Shown here: one piece after another, positions 40,012 through 48,431 of the stretch
Position numbering within the stretch: position 1 is the stretch's first letter
Layout of the letters: every line of letters starts with the position of its first letter
DNA from: JAJFUE01 sp039683515
Lineage (GTDB): Bacteria > Sumerlaeota > Sumerlaeia > MVZB01
DNA length: 64,000 bases
Direction: 5' to 3'
Assembly (NCBI GenBank): GCA_039683515.1
Contig: JBDKRG010000016.1
Span: forward strand, 62,001-126,000
Translations under genes and position numbers: made by a program
Notes under the pieces: generated by a model
What the model was told of the DNA's origin: nothing
What the model saw: the letters and a program-made list of their open reading frames with translations, nothing else
Database searches by the model: none

Positions 40012-40055
40012 GTGTGGGACGCTGATTGAAACCGACTGCGCGGGGGTGTTTTTAC

Positions 40056-40586
40056 TTATTCTTGGTACGTGCTCGGAGGTTCCCCCTGTCCGTTTAAAGT
40101 GTAATTGATCGCATTCGAGACCTGCATCTCGGTCCATAACCAAACCGTGCTGCCGTGACGCGACCAGACGGGCTGGGGTTGATGCGGTAGCCCGAGCGTC
40201 AGCGAGGGATTTTCCCGCAGACGCCGAGTGCACCAGGCTTTAAATGAATTCATTACCCGTTCAGGATCTGTTTTGGCGTAAACAACAGTATGGACGTGTT
40301 CGTCTTGCGCATTAGCCGCATATAAATGCCAGCCGCGGTGGGTGCAGACCTCTTTGATTGTTCGCTCCACGAGTTGGCGCATGGAGAGGCTCAGACGGAT
40401 CGCGGGACTGTTGTGCATGGAGCGCTCATAATTGGTGCGGAGCGGGTTTGGGCTGATCTTGGGCGCGCCGTAGGTGTGATGTGCTGAGCGGTCCATGGAG
40501 CCGCGATCGTTGCCGTGCAACCATGTGCCGTAACATCGGAAAGAAATGAAATATGCGAGGACACCATCGGGATTAAACGGGCGCAT
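40056..40586 (-). CDS. REP-associated tyrosine transposase-like protein (RAYT, IS200/Y1 family)
   Basis: A 176-residue single-strand transposase-like protein. The N-terminus VLAYFISFRCYGTWLHGND has the HUH-fold first strand, the HUH motif is seen as DEHVHTVV (His-x-His), and the C-terminal part contains WLWTEMQVSNAINYTLNGQGE, a typical RAYT ending with the helix that bears the catalytic tyrosine (INYTLNGQG). It should cut and spread REP palindromes. Copies of the REP flank the gene at 39983-40011 and (inverted) 40613-40638. A third copy, 40184-40213, lies within the coding region and encodes ENPSLTLGLPHQ. The gene appears intact. Confidence 0.85.
   Translation of the reverse strand: MRPFNPDGVLAYFISFRCYGTWLHGNDRGSMDRSAHHTYGAPKISPNPLRTNYERSMHNSPAIRLSLSMRQLVERTIKEVCTHRGWHLYAANAQDEHVHTVVYAKTDPERVMNSFKAWCTRRLRENPSLTLGLPHQPQPVWSRHGSTVWLWTEMQVSNAINYTLNGQGEPPSTYQE
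40184..40213 (+). repeat. REP copy 2, inside the RAYT coding sequence
   Basis: It carries the same GTAGCCCGAGCGTCAGCGAGGG core as copy 1, read in frame by the RAYT gene. It sits between the HUH motif and the tyrosine helix. Confidence 0.75.
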
Positions 40587-40612
40587 GATGGTCTCCAGTA
40601 TCTCTGTGCAAG

Positions 40613-40638
40613 TCCCTCGCTCACGCTCGGGCTACTGC
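40613..40638 (-). repeat. REP copy 3 (inverted)
   Basis: Reverse complement of copy 1 with one change (GTGAGC for GTCAGC). It lies upstream of the RAYT gene, making an inverted REP pair around it. Confidence 0.75.
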
Positions 40639-40652
40639 ATGGGCTGCATCGC

Positions 40653-41396
40653 CTAATCGGGGACGATGTCGCTGACTCCGGATTCCTCGCACTTTTTGCG
40701 CGATTCGGCGGCTTCCAGGGTCGCGTTGCGCAGTTCGGTCTTGTCCAGGTTCCACAGCCGGCGCTCGGATTGGACGACGATGTAGGCCAGCACGCAGGTC
40801 ATGAACACAAGCATGAGCGTCAGGACGCTCGGCGCCATGATCCTGAAGCCGAAGACCATCACCAGCACGTTGACGACGATGCACAGCAGCCGGATTTCGG
40901 TCGGGCCGAAACCGAGGTAGGTGATCTTGAATTTCTGCGTCGCGCCGTACATCAGCCACGAGCTGACCATCATCGCCTGGTACGTGAGCATGATCAGGAT
41001 CAGCAGGAACTGCGAGCGCGGGTCGTCGAGCATCAGGGCCCAGCCGATGAACACGGCGCTCATGAACAGGAAGTCGCAGAAGTGGTCCATGTAAAAGCCC
41101 CAGCGCACGAGCCCCTCGCCGCGCACGCGTCCGAGCGTGCCGTCCATGCAGTCGGTCCACCACTGGGCGGCCAGGAGCGCGGAGCTCAGGATCAGCCAAG
41201 CGCGGTGGTCGTGCGCGAGCCGCCCGAAGGCGATCAGGCCGATGGCGAACGGGATCGTCAGCAGCGTGAGCTGCCACGAGCGGATCCAGTGCGGCAGCTT
41301 CATCACGTTGCGGTCGATGTAGGCGCGCTCCCACGCGGCCAGCGGCGATCGCAGCGGTTCTTTTTTCGTGTCGCCGTAATGGGTGGTCTGATTCAT
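40653..41396 (-). CDS. CDP-alcohol phosphatidyltransferase family protein (second copy)
   Basis: A 247-residue membrane enzyme with about six hydrophobic segments. The motif is DCMDGTLGRVRGEGLVRWGFYMDHFCD: all four aspartates are kept, with Gly replacing the usual Ala before Arg. This contrasts with the Asn-substituted enzyme at 34206-34829, so the two probably use different substrates. The C-terminal 45 residues are a charged cytosolic helix. It is monocistronic between the RAYT unit and a palindromic element. The alcohol acceptor cannot be told from sequence. Confidence 0.85.
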   Translation of the reverse strand: MNQTTHYGDTKKEPLRSPLAAWERAYIDRNVMKLPHWIRSWQLTLLTIPFAIGLIAFGRLAHDHRAWLILSSALLAAQWWTDCMDGTLGRVRGEGLVRWGFYMDHFCDFLFMSAVFIGWALMLDDPRSQFLLILIMLTYQAMMVSSWLMYGATQKFKITYLGFGPTEIRLLCIVVNVLVMVFGFRIMAPSVLTLMLVFMTCVLAYIVVQSERRLWNLDKTELRNATLEAAESRKKCEESGVSDIVPD

Positions 41397-41498
41397 AAAG
41401 AACCCCCGGATTCATGAATTGCAGAATCGATGAATATGTATCACGAACCGGCGGGATTCAATACCAAAACCGACTAACGAGCGACCGGCGCGGGGGGG

Positions 41499-41698
41499 AG
41501 CGCCAACGGCGCGAATCATACCAGCCAGGGGTGCAGCCCCAGGATAGAATGACAAACCAACGATGCGCTCAGAAAGAGCGCATCATGTGGGGAGCGGCCG
41601 GCAATGAATCGCGCTTTCAGCGCTCGGTTGGGCACGTTGCTGACCTGGGGCTCCGCTTCGCTGTGCCCCAGGCTGGTATGATTCGCGCCGTTGGCGCT
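41499..41698. mobile_element. 200-bp MITE-like element with 28-bp perfect terminal inverted repeats
   Basis: The ends beginning AGCGCCAACGGCGCGAATCA (41499-41526 and the complement of 41671-41698) are identical for 28 bases, then again for four after one mismatch. The interior holds smaller palindromes (GAGCGCATC...GATGCGCTC near 41555-41588; CTGGGGCTCC...GTGCCCCAG at 41645-41672). A diverged half copy is at 36557-36656. It has no coding capacity; the movement mechanism is unknown. Confidence 0.7.
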
Positions 41699-41758
41699 TT
41701 TGCCGGGCAGCCGAATACGTTATGGTGATATCTAAGCTGTACGAAAACGAGCACGAAT

Positions 41759-41777
41759 GGCCGGCGAGGCGCCGGCC
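41759..41777 (-). terminator. GC hairpin after the membrane-anchored receiver gene
   Basis: GGCCGGCG-AGG-CGCCGGCC, an eight-bp perfect stem with a three-base loop, lies nine bases past the stop of the gene at 41786. The T-tract is weak. Confidence 0.5.
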
Positions 41778-41785
41778 CCACATCT

Positions 41786-42919
41786 TTATTTCGGGCCGTA
41801 GTTGAGCCAGAGCATGACTGCCATGCCGGCGAGCATCAGCGCGCCGACGACGGAGTTGATGACGATCACGTTGCGGCGGATGCGGGCGGCTTCTTCGCGG
41901 ACGGTCGGGTCGAGCTTTTCGCGCAGCTGCTTTTCGAGCTCGCGCGAGACGAGGTCGCTGACGCGGCGCGGCACGACCTGGTCGACGGCCGTGGCGACCT
42001 GGCCCTCGACGACGGCCGGCAGCAGCTCGCGGCCGGCGCGCGGGACGGCCCGCTTGGCCACCTCCTCGACCGTGCCGACGATTTGCTGGCTGATCTCCGG
42101 GACCATCTTCTCGGCGGCCTTCTGCAGGCGCGACTCGACCTCGCGCGGCAGCATGTTGGTGAGCATTTCCTTGACTTTTTCGCGGATCATGTTGGGCAGG
42201 ATTTTGTCGCCGGCCCCGCGCACGGCGCGGTCGGTCTGCTCGGCCAGGATGACGTTCATCGCCTCCTCGACCTTGCTCGCGGCCAGCTTCTCGACCATCG
42301 ACTGCGCCACTTCGCGCACGGTCAGCTTGACGAGCTCCTGTTCCTTGTCGGCGACGAGGCTCGTGACGTGCTCGTCGACCTGGGCGCGGGCGCGCTGGTC
42401 GATCGTCGTCGTGATGTTCTGGATGCAGCGCTCGATGATGAGCTGGGTCTTGCGCTCGACCGCGCCGGCGATCTGCTTGTCGGCGAGCTGCGTCATCATC
42501 CGGTCGGCGGCGTCGGCAAGGTACTGGTTGGACAATTCGTCGAGGCGCTGCTGGTCGAGGACCTGCTCGACCTTGCGCACGAGCGCCTGCGGGTCGAACG
42601 GCTTGACCATGTAGGCGCACGCGCCGCCCATGCTGACCGACTCGGTCTGGGTGAGGCCCTCCTCGGGGACCATCATCAGGATCGGGATCGGGTGGGTCGG
42701 GGCGTTCTGCTTGAGGATGCGCATCGTCTCGCGCGAGGCGAGGCCGTCGAGCTGCTCGTCGATGACGACGAGCGAGACGTCCTCGAGGCTCGGGCAGGTC
42801 AGCGCGGCCGTGCCGTTGCTGACGCTCGTGACGTGGTAGCCCTGGTCATGCAGAACCGTCTGAACCATGTCCAGCACCGCAAGGCTGTCGTCGACCACCA
42901 GGATAGATTCGCCGGCCAT
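41786..42919 (-). CDS. Membrane-anchored receiver-domain protein with long helical stalk
   Basis: A 377-residue protein of unusual make-up. Residues 1-~122 form a receiver domain: Asp10/Asp11, probable phospho-acceptor Asp54 (SLVVIDEQLD) and Lys106 (YMVKPF). The MP after the acceptor Asp is missing and the switch Thr/Ser is Val84, so signalling may be atypical. Residues ~125-350 are long amphipathic helices with repeating EKxx...RxxxE pattern (for example REKVKEMLTNMLPREVESRLQKAAEKMVPEI), recalling stalk or DUF445-type helices. One membrane segment ends the protein (VIVINSVVGALMLAGMAVMLWL), so the stalk and receiver face the cytosol. It starts 10 bases after the DUF4388 gene with AGGAG upstream. 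Confidence 0.75.
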   Translation of the reverse strand: MAGESILVVDDSLAVLDMVQTVLHDQGYHVTSVSNGTAALTCPSLEDVSLVVIDEQLDGLASRETMRILKQNAPTHPIPILMMVPEEGLTQTESVSMGGACAYMVKPFDPQALVRKVEQVLDQQRLDELSNQYLADAADRMMTQLADKQIAGAVERKTQLIIERCIQNITTTIDQRARAQVDEHVTSLVADKEQELVKLTVREVAQSMVEKLAASKVEEAMNVILAEQTDRAVRGAGDKILPNMIREKVKEMLTNMLPREVESRLQKAAEKMVPEISQQIVGTVEEVAKRAVPRAGRELLPAVVEGQVATAVDQVVPRRVSDLVSRELEKQLREKLDPTVREEAARIRRNVIVINSVVGALMLAGMAVMLWLNYGPK

Positions 42920-42929
42920 TGGTTATCTC

Positions 42930-44297
42930 CTACTCGCCCTTGATCCATTGTTGAATCCAGCCGCGGCTCGAAAAGTCGCCCGGCCAACCCACTTCGACCC
43001 GTTCGCAGAAATAGCGGGTCACGTCCTGAATCATGCGCTCGGCGCGCGGGCCGTAGGCATCGTCCGCGCGGCGGACCATCTCGCGGCCGACGGCGGCCAG
43101 GGCCGCCATGCTGTCCTCGAGGCAGCCGATCATGTGCTTCGTGTTGCTGCCGGCGTGGACCATGTACTGGTCGAACCGGCTGGAATCGAGCCGCCCGTCG
43201 CGCCACTCGATCAGGTCGGCGCGCTGGTAGCGCAGCCCCTCGCCCGCCCACAACTCCTGCGTGAGGAGCTGCTGGGCGGTCAGGTCGTCGGTCTGGGTGA
43301 CCGAGCCGAGCCGCTCGGAGAGGCGGTTGAGCAGCGCGCAGCCGAAGCCGACGCTGGTGAGGAACGGGCCGCACTGGCCCTGGTAAAGCTGGACGGACTC
43401 GGCCGTGGTGGACGGGGTGCGCCGGCGCCGGCTGAACAGGCCAAGCAGGCCGGGCGTCTCCTCGCTTTCCTCGTCCTTGGCCGGGGAGGGGCTTTGCGCG
43501 GGCTCGGGGGCCTTGACTTCCGTCTTCGGCAGCTTGACCGACTCGACCGGCTCGATGAGCTGCATGGACAGGAGGTTGTCGATGGCGCACAGGGTCTCGA
43601 ACTTGCCGAGGCCGCACAGGTAGATCATGACCTTGAGCGATCGCTGGCCGTTGAGGAGCGACAGGACGCGCCAGGTGTTGGGTTTGAGGCGCGTCTCGGG
43701 GATCGCGGCGATGTCGCCGCGGACCCGGTAGACGCGGTCGGTGTCGCGCAGGTTGCGGTCGATCTCCCGCCACTGCTCCATGCGCTCGGCGCCTTCGTCG
43801 AGCAGCGAGCCGATCTCGAGGCAGAACATGCTGCGGGTCATCGACGGCGTCAGGCCGTGTTCAAACTTGAAGGTTCCCTCGGTCCAGCTCAGGGCTTCCC
43901 ACAGCTCTTCCTTGGCCTGCAGCTCGAGCGCCTGGCTGACCTGTTCGGCGGTGACCAGGCCGCGCTGGATGAGCATCTCGCCGATGTGGGCGGTGCCGTG
44001 GACGTCGTCGCGCTGGCACTCGAGGACTTCCTCCAGGTCGCGCCGGCGAATGGCCGCGCTCGAGATGAGCAGCTGGCCGAGCTTGAGCATCCGGTTGGGG
44101 GAGGTCGTGCCGATCAGCCGGCCTTCCTTGATGATGAGGCCCATGATCCGGTCCGCGTTGGTCAGCGTCAGGACGCCGGTCATGGAGCCCATGGCCAGGA
44201 AACGCATGACGTCGGGCAACTGGAATGCCCCAAGCGTTCCCTCCAGTTCCATTTGTTTGCCGGCAATTGCAGTCGCCATCTGTGCCTGTTCCCCCAT
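42930..44297 (-). CDS. DUF4388 (PATAN) domain signalling protein
   Basis: A 455-residue cytosolic protein. The N-terminal region (about 10-170) is the DUF4388/PATAN type: GTLGAFQLPDVMRFLAMGSMTGVLTLTNADRIMGLIIKEGRLIGTTSP in outline, then the repeated (LGQLLISSAAI; IGEMLIQRGLVTAEQVSQALELQAKEELWEAL) part. A middle winged-helix-like segment (NTWRVLSLLNGQRSLKVMIYLCGLGKFETL), a Pro/Ser/Glu linker, and a C-terminal helical domain follow. PATAN proteins work with two-component regulators in twitching or gliding control in other phyla. The start at 44297 has GGAGG eight bases upstream. It forms an operon with the receiver protein downstream. Confidence 0.82.
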   Translation of the reverse strand: MGEQAQMATAIAGKQMELEGTLGAFQLPDVMRFLAMGSMTGVLTLTNADRIMGLIIKEGRLIGTTSPNRMLKLGQLLISSAAIRRRDLEEVLECQRDDVHGTAHIGEMLIQRGLVTAEQVSQALELQAKEELWEALSWTEGTFKFEHGLTPSMTRSMFCLEIGSLLDEGAERMEQWREIDRNLRDTDRVYRVRGDIAAIPETRLKPNTWRVLSLLNGQRSLKVMIYLCGLGKFETLCAIDNLLSMQLIEPVESVKLPKTEVKAPEPAQSPSPAKDEESEETPGLLGLFSRRRRTPSTTAESVQLYQGQCGPFLTSVGFGCALLNRLSERLGSVTQTDDLTAQQLLTQELWAGEGLRYQRADLIEWRDGRLDSSRFDQYMVHAGSNTKHMIGCLEDSMAALAAVGREMVRRADDAYGPRAERMIQDVTRYFCERVEVGWPGDFSSRGWIQQWIKGE

Positions 44298-44410
44298 AAT
44301 GCTGGCCTCCGCCGCCGCGGCATGCATGGTCGCGCGACCATAGCCGGGGATCCGCCCACGTACGGGTCTACGGACTTCTTATCGACGCGGGGGGTGGGGA
44401 ACTCAACACC

Positions 44411-44458
44411 GGCGCTAAAAAATGACTGCCAGGCCGGCCGGGGCGCCGGCGCCGTTTT
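44411..44458 (-). terminator. Probable terminator after the hybrid kinase gene
   Basis: On the minus strand a GC stem (GCCGG-CGCC-CCGGC and flanks) is followed by CATTTTTTAG, directly after the kinase stop. It would separate the kinase from the DUF4388 operon. Confidence 0.5.
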
Positions 44459-44463
44459 CAGGC

Positions 44464-46398
44464 TCAGGTCTTCTTCCTGTCGCCGGCGCAGGCGCGGATG
44501 GCGGCGATGAGGTCTTCGGAGGGGCCGCCCTTGGGGACGTAGGCCGCCGCCCCGGCGGCGTGCATCGCCCGCGCCGCGTCCGTGTCCAGATACATGGAAA
44601 GGCCGACGACCTTGATGGACGGGTTCTTCGCCAGGATCGCGCGCGTCGCCTCGATCCCGTTCATCTCCTTGAGGTTGATGTCCATGATGACGACGTCGGG
44701 GGCGAGCTTCTCGGCCAGGGCGATCCCGGAGGGGCCGTCGGAGGCCTCGCCCACGACCTCGATCCCCTCCTCGAACTGAAGCAGCCCGCGCAGGCCGTCG
44801 CGCAGGATCTTGTGGTCGTCCACGATCAGCACGCGGCACGGCTTGGCCTTGCCGTGGACGTCGATCCCCGCCGGCGCCCGCCTGGCCTTGCCTTGGGCTC
44901 CGGCCGCGGTCCGGGCCTGCACGGTGATGGTCACCTTCGTCCCCCGGCCGACGCCCGTCTCGATTTCGACGTGGCCGCCGATGTGGGCGAGGCGCTGCTG
45001 GATGCTGAACAGGCCGAACGTCGACTCGTCCGGGCGGCGATTGCGGAGCCGTTCGGGGTCGAACCCCTTGCCGGGATCCTGGACGATGATCCGGATCCGG
45101 TCCCTGGAAACGCGCATGACGGTGACTTCGCACTCGCTCGCGCCGGAGTGCTTGGCCGCGTTGAACAGCAGCTCGCGGACGCACTCGAACAGCAGCAGGC
45201 GCATCTCCTCGGTGGGGGGCTCGGCGTTGCTGTCGGCGCGCAGGTGGACCGTGAACTGGTTTTTTTCGAGCATGCGCGAGGCCAGCCAGCTCAGCCCGCC
45301 GACGAGCCCCGCCTGGTGCAGGACGGGCGGGCTCAGGTCGATCGTCAGCGAGCGGGAGGCGGCGATGGCTTCCTTGAGGATGGCGTCGATCCCCTGCGTC
45401 GCGGCCTTGATCCGGGCCGGCTCGGGCTCGTGGCCCAGCCACTCGAGCTGCAGCCGCGCCGCGACCAGCAGCTGCTGGATGTGGTCGTGGAGGATCGTCG
45501 CGAGCCGGCGCCGCTCGCGCTGCTCGGCCTGGCTGAGCTCGGAGGCGAGCGCCCGCAGCTGGTCGGCCAACCGGCGGGTCTCGGCGGTGCGCGCGGCGAC
45601 GCGCTGCTCGAGCGTCTCGTTGAACGCGCGCAGCGCCCGCTCCATCTGCTTGCGCTTGTGGATGTCGGTGAACATGCCGAGCGAGCCGAGCCAGTTGCCG
45701 TCGCGGTCGTGCAGCGGCGAGGCCGAAACCAGCGCCCAGAACTTCGAGCCGTCCTTGCGCAGCATCCTGCATTCGTAGATCTCGGCGATCCCCTTGCGGC
45801 GATTCTCGAAGCGCCGGTCGTTGTTCTCGCGTTCGGCCGGATCGGTGAAGTCCGAATAGTTCCGGCCGATCATCTCGTCGGCGGCGTAGCCGAGCATCTG
45901 GGCCATGCGCGCGTTGACGTAGATCGTCCGCAGGCCCAGGTCGACCTGCAGGATCCCCTCGTTGGCGGTCTCGACGAGGCGCCGGTACTTTTCCTCGCTC
46001 TCGCGCAGGGCATCGTCGGCGCGGAGCCGGTCGCTGATGTCGTGGGCGATCCCGATGACGCCGATGATTTGACCGTCGCCGTTGCGGAACGGGGACTTTG
46101 TGGTCAGATACGTGCGCAGCCCGGCCTGCGTCATGACCCGCTCTTCGAGCGTGTGGCTGCGGCCGGTCTCCATCACCATCCGGTCGTCGGCGACCAGCGC
46201 GTCGGCGATTTCTTTGACCCCGAACACCTCGTAAGCGTCATGGTCGATGATTTCCTGCCGCCCCTTGCCGGTTGTCGTCAGGAACGCCGGGTTGACGAGC
46301 AGGAACCGGCTCCGGCGGTCCTTGATGAAGATCGGATCCGGACTGCCGTCCATGATCGCCTGTAAATAGGCCTGGCTTTCAGCCGGATTGTTTTCCAT
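44464..46398 (-). CDS. PAS-PAS-histidine kinase (NarX/HisKA_3 type)-receiver hybrid
   Basis: A 644-residue soluble sensor. Two PAS domains (about 8-125 and 130-260) are each closed by a PAC motif (GVIGIAHDISDRLRAD; GSLGMFTDIHKRKQME). A coiled coil leads to the dimerisation/phosphoacceptor helix ERRRLATILHDHIQQLLVAAR with the His in LHD. The ATPase domain follows with VRELLFNAAKHSG (N box) and DPGKGFD...GLFSIQQRLAHIGG (G boxes). A receiver ends the protein: IVDDHK, acceptor in VVIMDINLKEMNG, Thr/Ser switch VVGLSMY, Lys in YVPKGG. The NarL-type kinase fused to the NarL-type receiver but without DNA-binding domain suggests internal regulation or phospho-transfer. The start at 46398 is inferred from domain onset; no clear Shine-Dalgarno. 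Confidence 0.88.
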   Translation of the reverse strand: MENNPAESQAYLQAIMDGSPDPIFIKDRRSRFLLVNPAFLTTTGKGRQEIIDHDAYEVFGVKEIADALVADDRMVMETGRSHTLEERVMTQAGLRTYLTTKSPFRNGDGQIIGVIGIAHDISDRLRADDALRESEEKYRRLVETANEGILQVDLGLRTIYVNARMAQMLGYAADEMIGRNYSDFTDPAERENNDRRFENRRKGIAEIYECRMLRKDGSKFWALVSASPLHDRDGNWLGSLGMFTDIHKRKQMERALRAFNETLEQRVAARTAETRRLADQLRALASELSQAEQRERRRLATILHDHIQQLLVAARLQLEWLGHEPEPARIKAATQGIDAILKEAIAASRSLTIDLSPPVLHQAGLVGGLSWLASRMLEKNQFTVHLRADSNAEPPTEEMRLLLFECVRELLFNAAKHSGASECEVTVMRVSRDRIRIIVQDPGKGFDPERLRNRRPDESTFGLFSIQQRLAHIGGHVEIETGVGRGTKVTITVQARTAAGAQGKARRAPAGIDVHGKAKPCRVLIVDDHKILRDGLRGLLQFEEGIEVVGEASDGPSGIALAEKLAPDVVIMDINLKEMNGIEATRAILAKNPSIKVVGLSMYLDTDAARAMHAAGAAAYVPKGGPSEDLIAAIRACAGDRKKT

Positions 46399-46599
46399 GC
46401 GCGAATCCGTTTGCGTGCGATTGCTTTTGATTATATACCCGGTTGAGCGTTTATAGCCGCGTTCGTTGTGTTTTGTCCAGCCGCAATACGACTTTGCCGA
46501 GCCCGCCATGAGGCCGTGAAGCAGGCAAAACAATAACCATGGCCATGCCTCCTGGTTGTGCATCCAGGAAGCCCATCGTTATTGCAACCGGGCGAGCGC

Positions 46600-48036
46600 T
46601 CAGATTTTCGGATTGATCTGAACGTCGCCCTCGCGGGGCTTGTTGCGGCGGAGGTTGAGCTTCACCGGGGCGCCTTCGAAGTCGAACGCCTCGCGCAGGC
46701 GGTTGATGATGTAGCGCTGATACGAGAAGTGGAAGATCTCGGGGTCGTTGACGAACATCGTGAACGTCGGCGGCTGCGTCCCGGTCTGCGTCATGAACCG
46801 GACCTTGGGCATCCTGGCCGCCTTGGCCATCGGCGGGCGGCTGCCGACCCACTCCTCGAGCCGCTCGTTGAGCTCGTGCGTGCCGATGCGGCGGCGCGCG
46901 TTGGCGTCGATCCGCTCGGCCAGCTCGAACACCTTGTGGACGCGCTGGCCGGTCAGGCCCGACAGCGTCAGGACCGGCGCGTAGTTGATGAACCCCCACT
47001 CCTCGCGCAGCTTCTTCATGAACTGGTCGGCCGTGCGGTGGTCCTTCTCGACGATGTCCCACTTGTTGAGCAGGATCATCGTGGCCACGCCTTCCTCGAT
47101 GCAGAAGCCGGCGATGTGGGCGTCCTGCTCGGTCAGGCCGACCGAGGCGTCGACGACGAGCGCCGCGACGTCGGCCCGGCGCAGGCTCACAAGCGCCGAG
47201 GTGACGCTGAGCCGCTCGATGCCGCGCTCGATCTTGCCGCGGCGGCGGATGCCGGCCGTGTCGATGAGCGTGAACGGCTTGCCCGAGGGCGAGACGATGT
47301 GCGTGTCGATGGCGTCGCGCGTCGTGCCGGGCAGCGGCGCCGCGATGACGCGCGTCTCGCCTGAAAGCTGGTTGATCAGCGTCGACTTGCCGACGTTCTG
47401 GCGGCCGACGACGGCCAGGGCGATCGAATCGGGCGCGGCCTGCCGCGCGCCGATCGGCTCGACGTTTTTCAAAACGCCGACGACGTCGTCGAGCAGGTCC
47501 GCGACGCCGACGCCGTGGAGCGCGGCGACCGGGTAGATGCGATCGAAGCCGAACTTGTAGAATTCGGCGATCTCCATCTCGCGCTTGGGCGAGTCGCACT
47601 TGTTGACGGCGACGAAGAACGGCTTGTCGACGCCGCGCAGCCGCTCGATGATCTCGGAGTCGGCGGGGTGGTCGGGCTCGTCGACGGCCAGCAGCAGCAG
47701 GATCGCGTCGGCCTCGTCGATGGCGAGCTGGATCTGCTCGAAGACGCCGGCCAGCAGCGGGTCGTCGAGCTGCGTGTCGTAGCCGCCGGTGTCGACGCAC
47801 AGGAAATCGAGCCCGCCGTAGTCGGCGACCTCGAAGTTGCGGTCGCGGGTCACGCCCGGGCGGTCGTGGACGACGGCCTTGCGCCGGCCGATGATGCGGT
47901 TGAACATCGTCGACTTGCCGACGTTGGGCCGGCCGACGATGGCCAGCATCGGCAGCGCCTTGGCGTGCGAAGAACCCTCGCTTCCGCCGTCTTCCCAGTC
48001 CTGGTCGTGGTCGTGCGCGCGCGTACTCATACCCAT
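46600..48036 (-). CDS. der: GTPase Der (EngA), ribosome assembly
   Basis: A 478-residue double GTPase for 50S maturation. Two G domains: the first with GRPNVGKST, DRPGVTRD, DTGGY and NKCD; the second with GRQNVGKST (Gln for the usual Pro), LPGTTRD, DTAGIRRRGK and NKWD. The C-terminal KH-like domain closes it (FTMFVNDPEIFHFSYQRYIINRLREAF...GAPVKLNLRRNK). About 28 extra residues precede the first P-loop; starts at 48036 or 48030 are both possible and neither has a good Shine-Dalgarno. It is monocistronic, downstream of a small lipoprotein gene of the same strand. Confidence 0.97.
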   Translation of the reverse strand: MGMSTRAHDHDQDWEDGGSEGSSHAKALPMLAIVGRPNVGKSTMFNRIIGRRKAVVHDRPGVTRDRNFEVADYGGLDFLCVDTGGYDTQLDDPLLAGVFEQIQLAIDEADAILLLLAVDEPDHPADSEIIERLRGVDKPFFVAVNKCDSPKREMEIAEFYKFGFDRIYPVAALHGVGVADLLDDVVGVLKNVEPIGARQAAPDSIALAVVGRQNVGKSTLINQLSGETRVIAAPLPGTTRDAIDTHIVSPSGKPFTLIDTAGIRRRGKIERGIERLSVTSALVSLRRADVAALVVDASVGLTEQDAHIAGFCIEEGVATMILLNKWDIVEKDHRTADQFMKKLREEWGFINYAPVLTLSGLTGQRVHKVFELAERIDANARRRIGTHELNERLEEWVGSRPPMAKAARMPKVRFMTQTGTQPPTFTMFVNDPEIFHFSYQRYIINRLREAFDFEGAPVKLNLRRNKPREGDVQINPKI

Positions 48037-48078
48037 ACCATACAGGCAGACGCGATCGACTGACCAGCGGTTTTTATG

Positions 48079-48330
48079 TCATTGCCCGGCGGGGACGGGT
48101 TCGGGCGGCGGCGGCAGCACCGGCTGGCCGGCCTTCGTCCGCACCTCGTGCATGAACGGGATCAGGCCGTAGGGGCCCTTGTTCGGGGCGAGCTCGGTGT
48201 TGCCGTAGCCCAGCATGCCGTATTCGCGCACTTCCTGGGTCTCGGACACGTATTCGACGTCGTAGAAGATCGTGCAGCCCGAAAGCAGCAGCGTCGCCGT
48301 CATCGCCATCGCAAGCGCCAGCTTTTTCAT
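48079..48330 (-). CDS. Small lipoprotein, hypothetical
   Basis: An 83-residue protein with a textbook lipoprotein signal (MKKLALAMAMTATLLLSGC, lipobox LSGC, Cys19). A short mature part follows (TQEVREYGMLGYGNTELAPNKGPYG) and a Pro-rich end. AAGGAG lies eight bases before the start. It lies 42 bases upstream of der on the same strand. No family recognised. Confidence 0.75.
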   Translation of the reverse strand: MKKLALAMAMTATLLLSGCTIFYDVEYVSETQEVREYGMLGYGNTELAPNKGPYGLIPFMHEVRTKAGQPVLPPPPEPVPAGQ

Positions 48331-48431
48331 CGCCCGGACTCCTTGTGTCGCTCCTGGAATCGAGATTCGAGTCTAATCGGCCGGTTCCGGGATTGTCAAC
48401 GACGGCGCAATTCGATAAAACAGAGTGATGA

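Larger units (their letters stand above)
41397..41785. other. Spacer holding a palindromic element and a hairpin
   Basis: Most of this stretch is the inverted-repeat element at 41499-41698 and the hairpin at 41759-41777, listed separately. A stray ACGAAAACGAGCACGA repeat piece is near 41740. No gene is seen. Confidence 0.6.

Noticed and set aside
41414..41728. Plus-strand frame of ~100 codons
   Set aside because: It runs through the palindromic element and has no ribosome-binding site or protein-like pattern.
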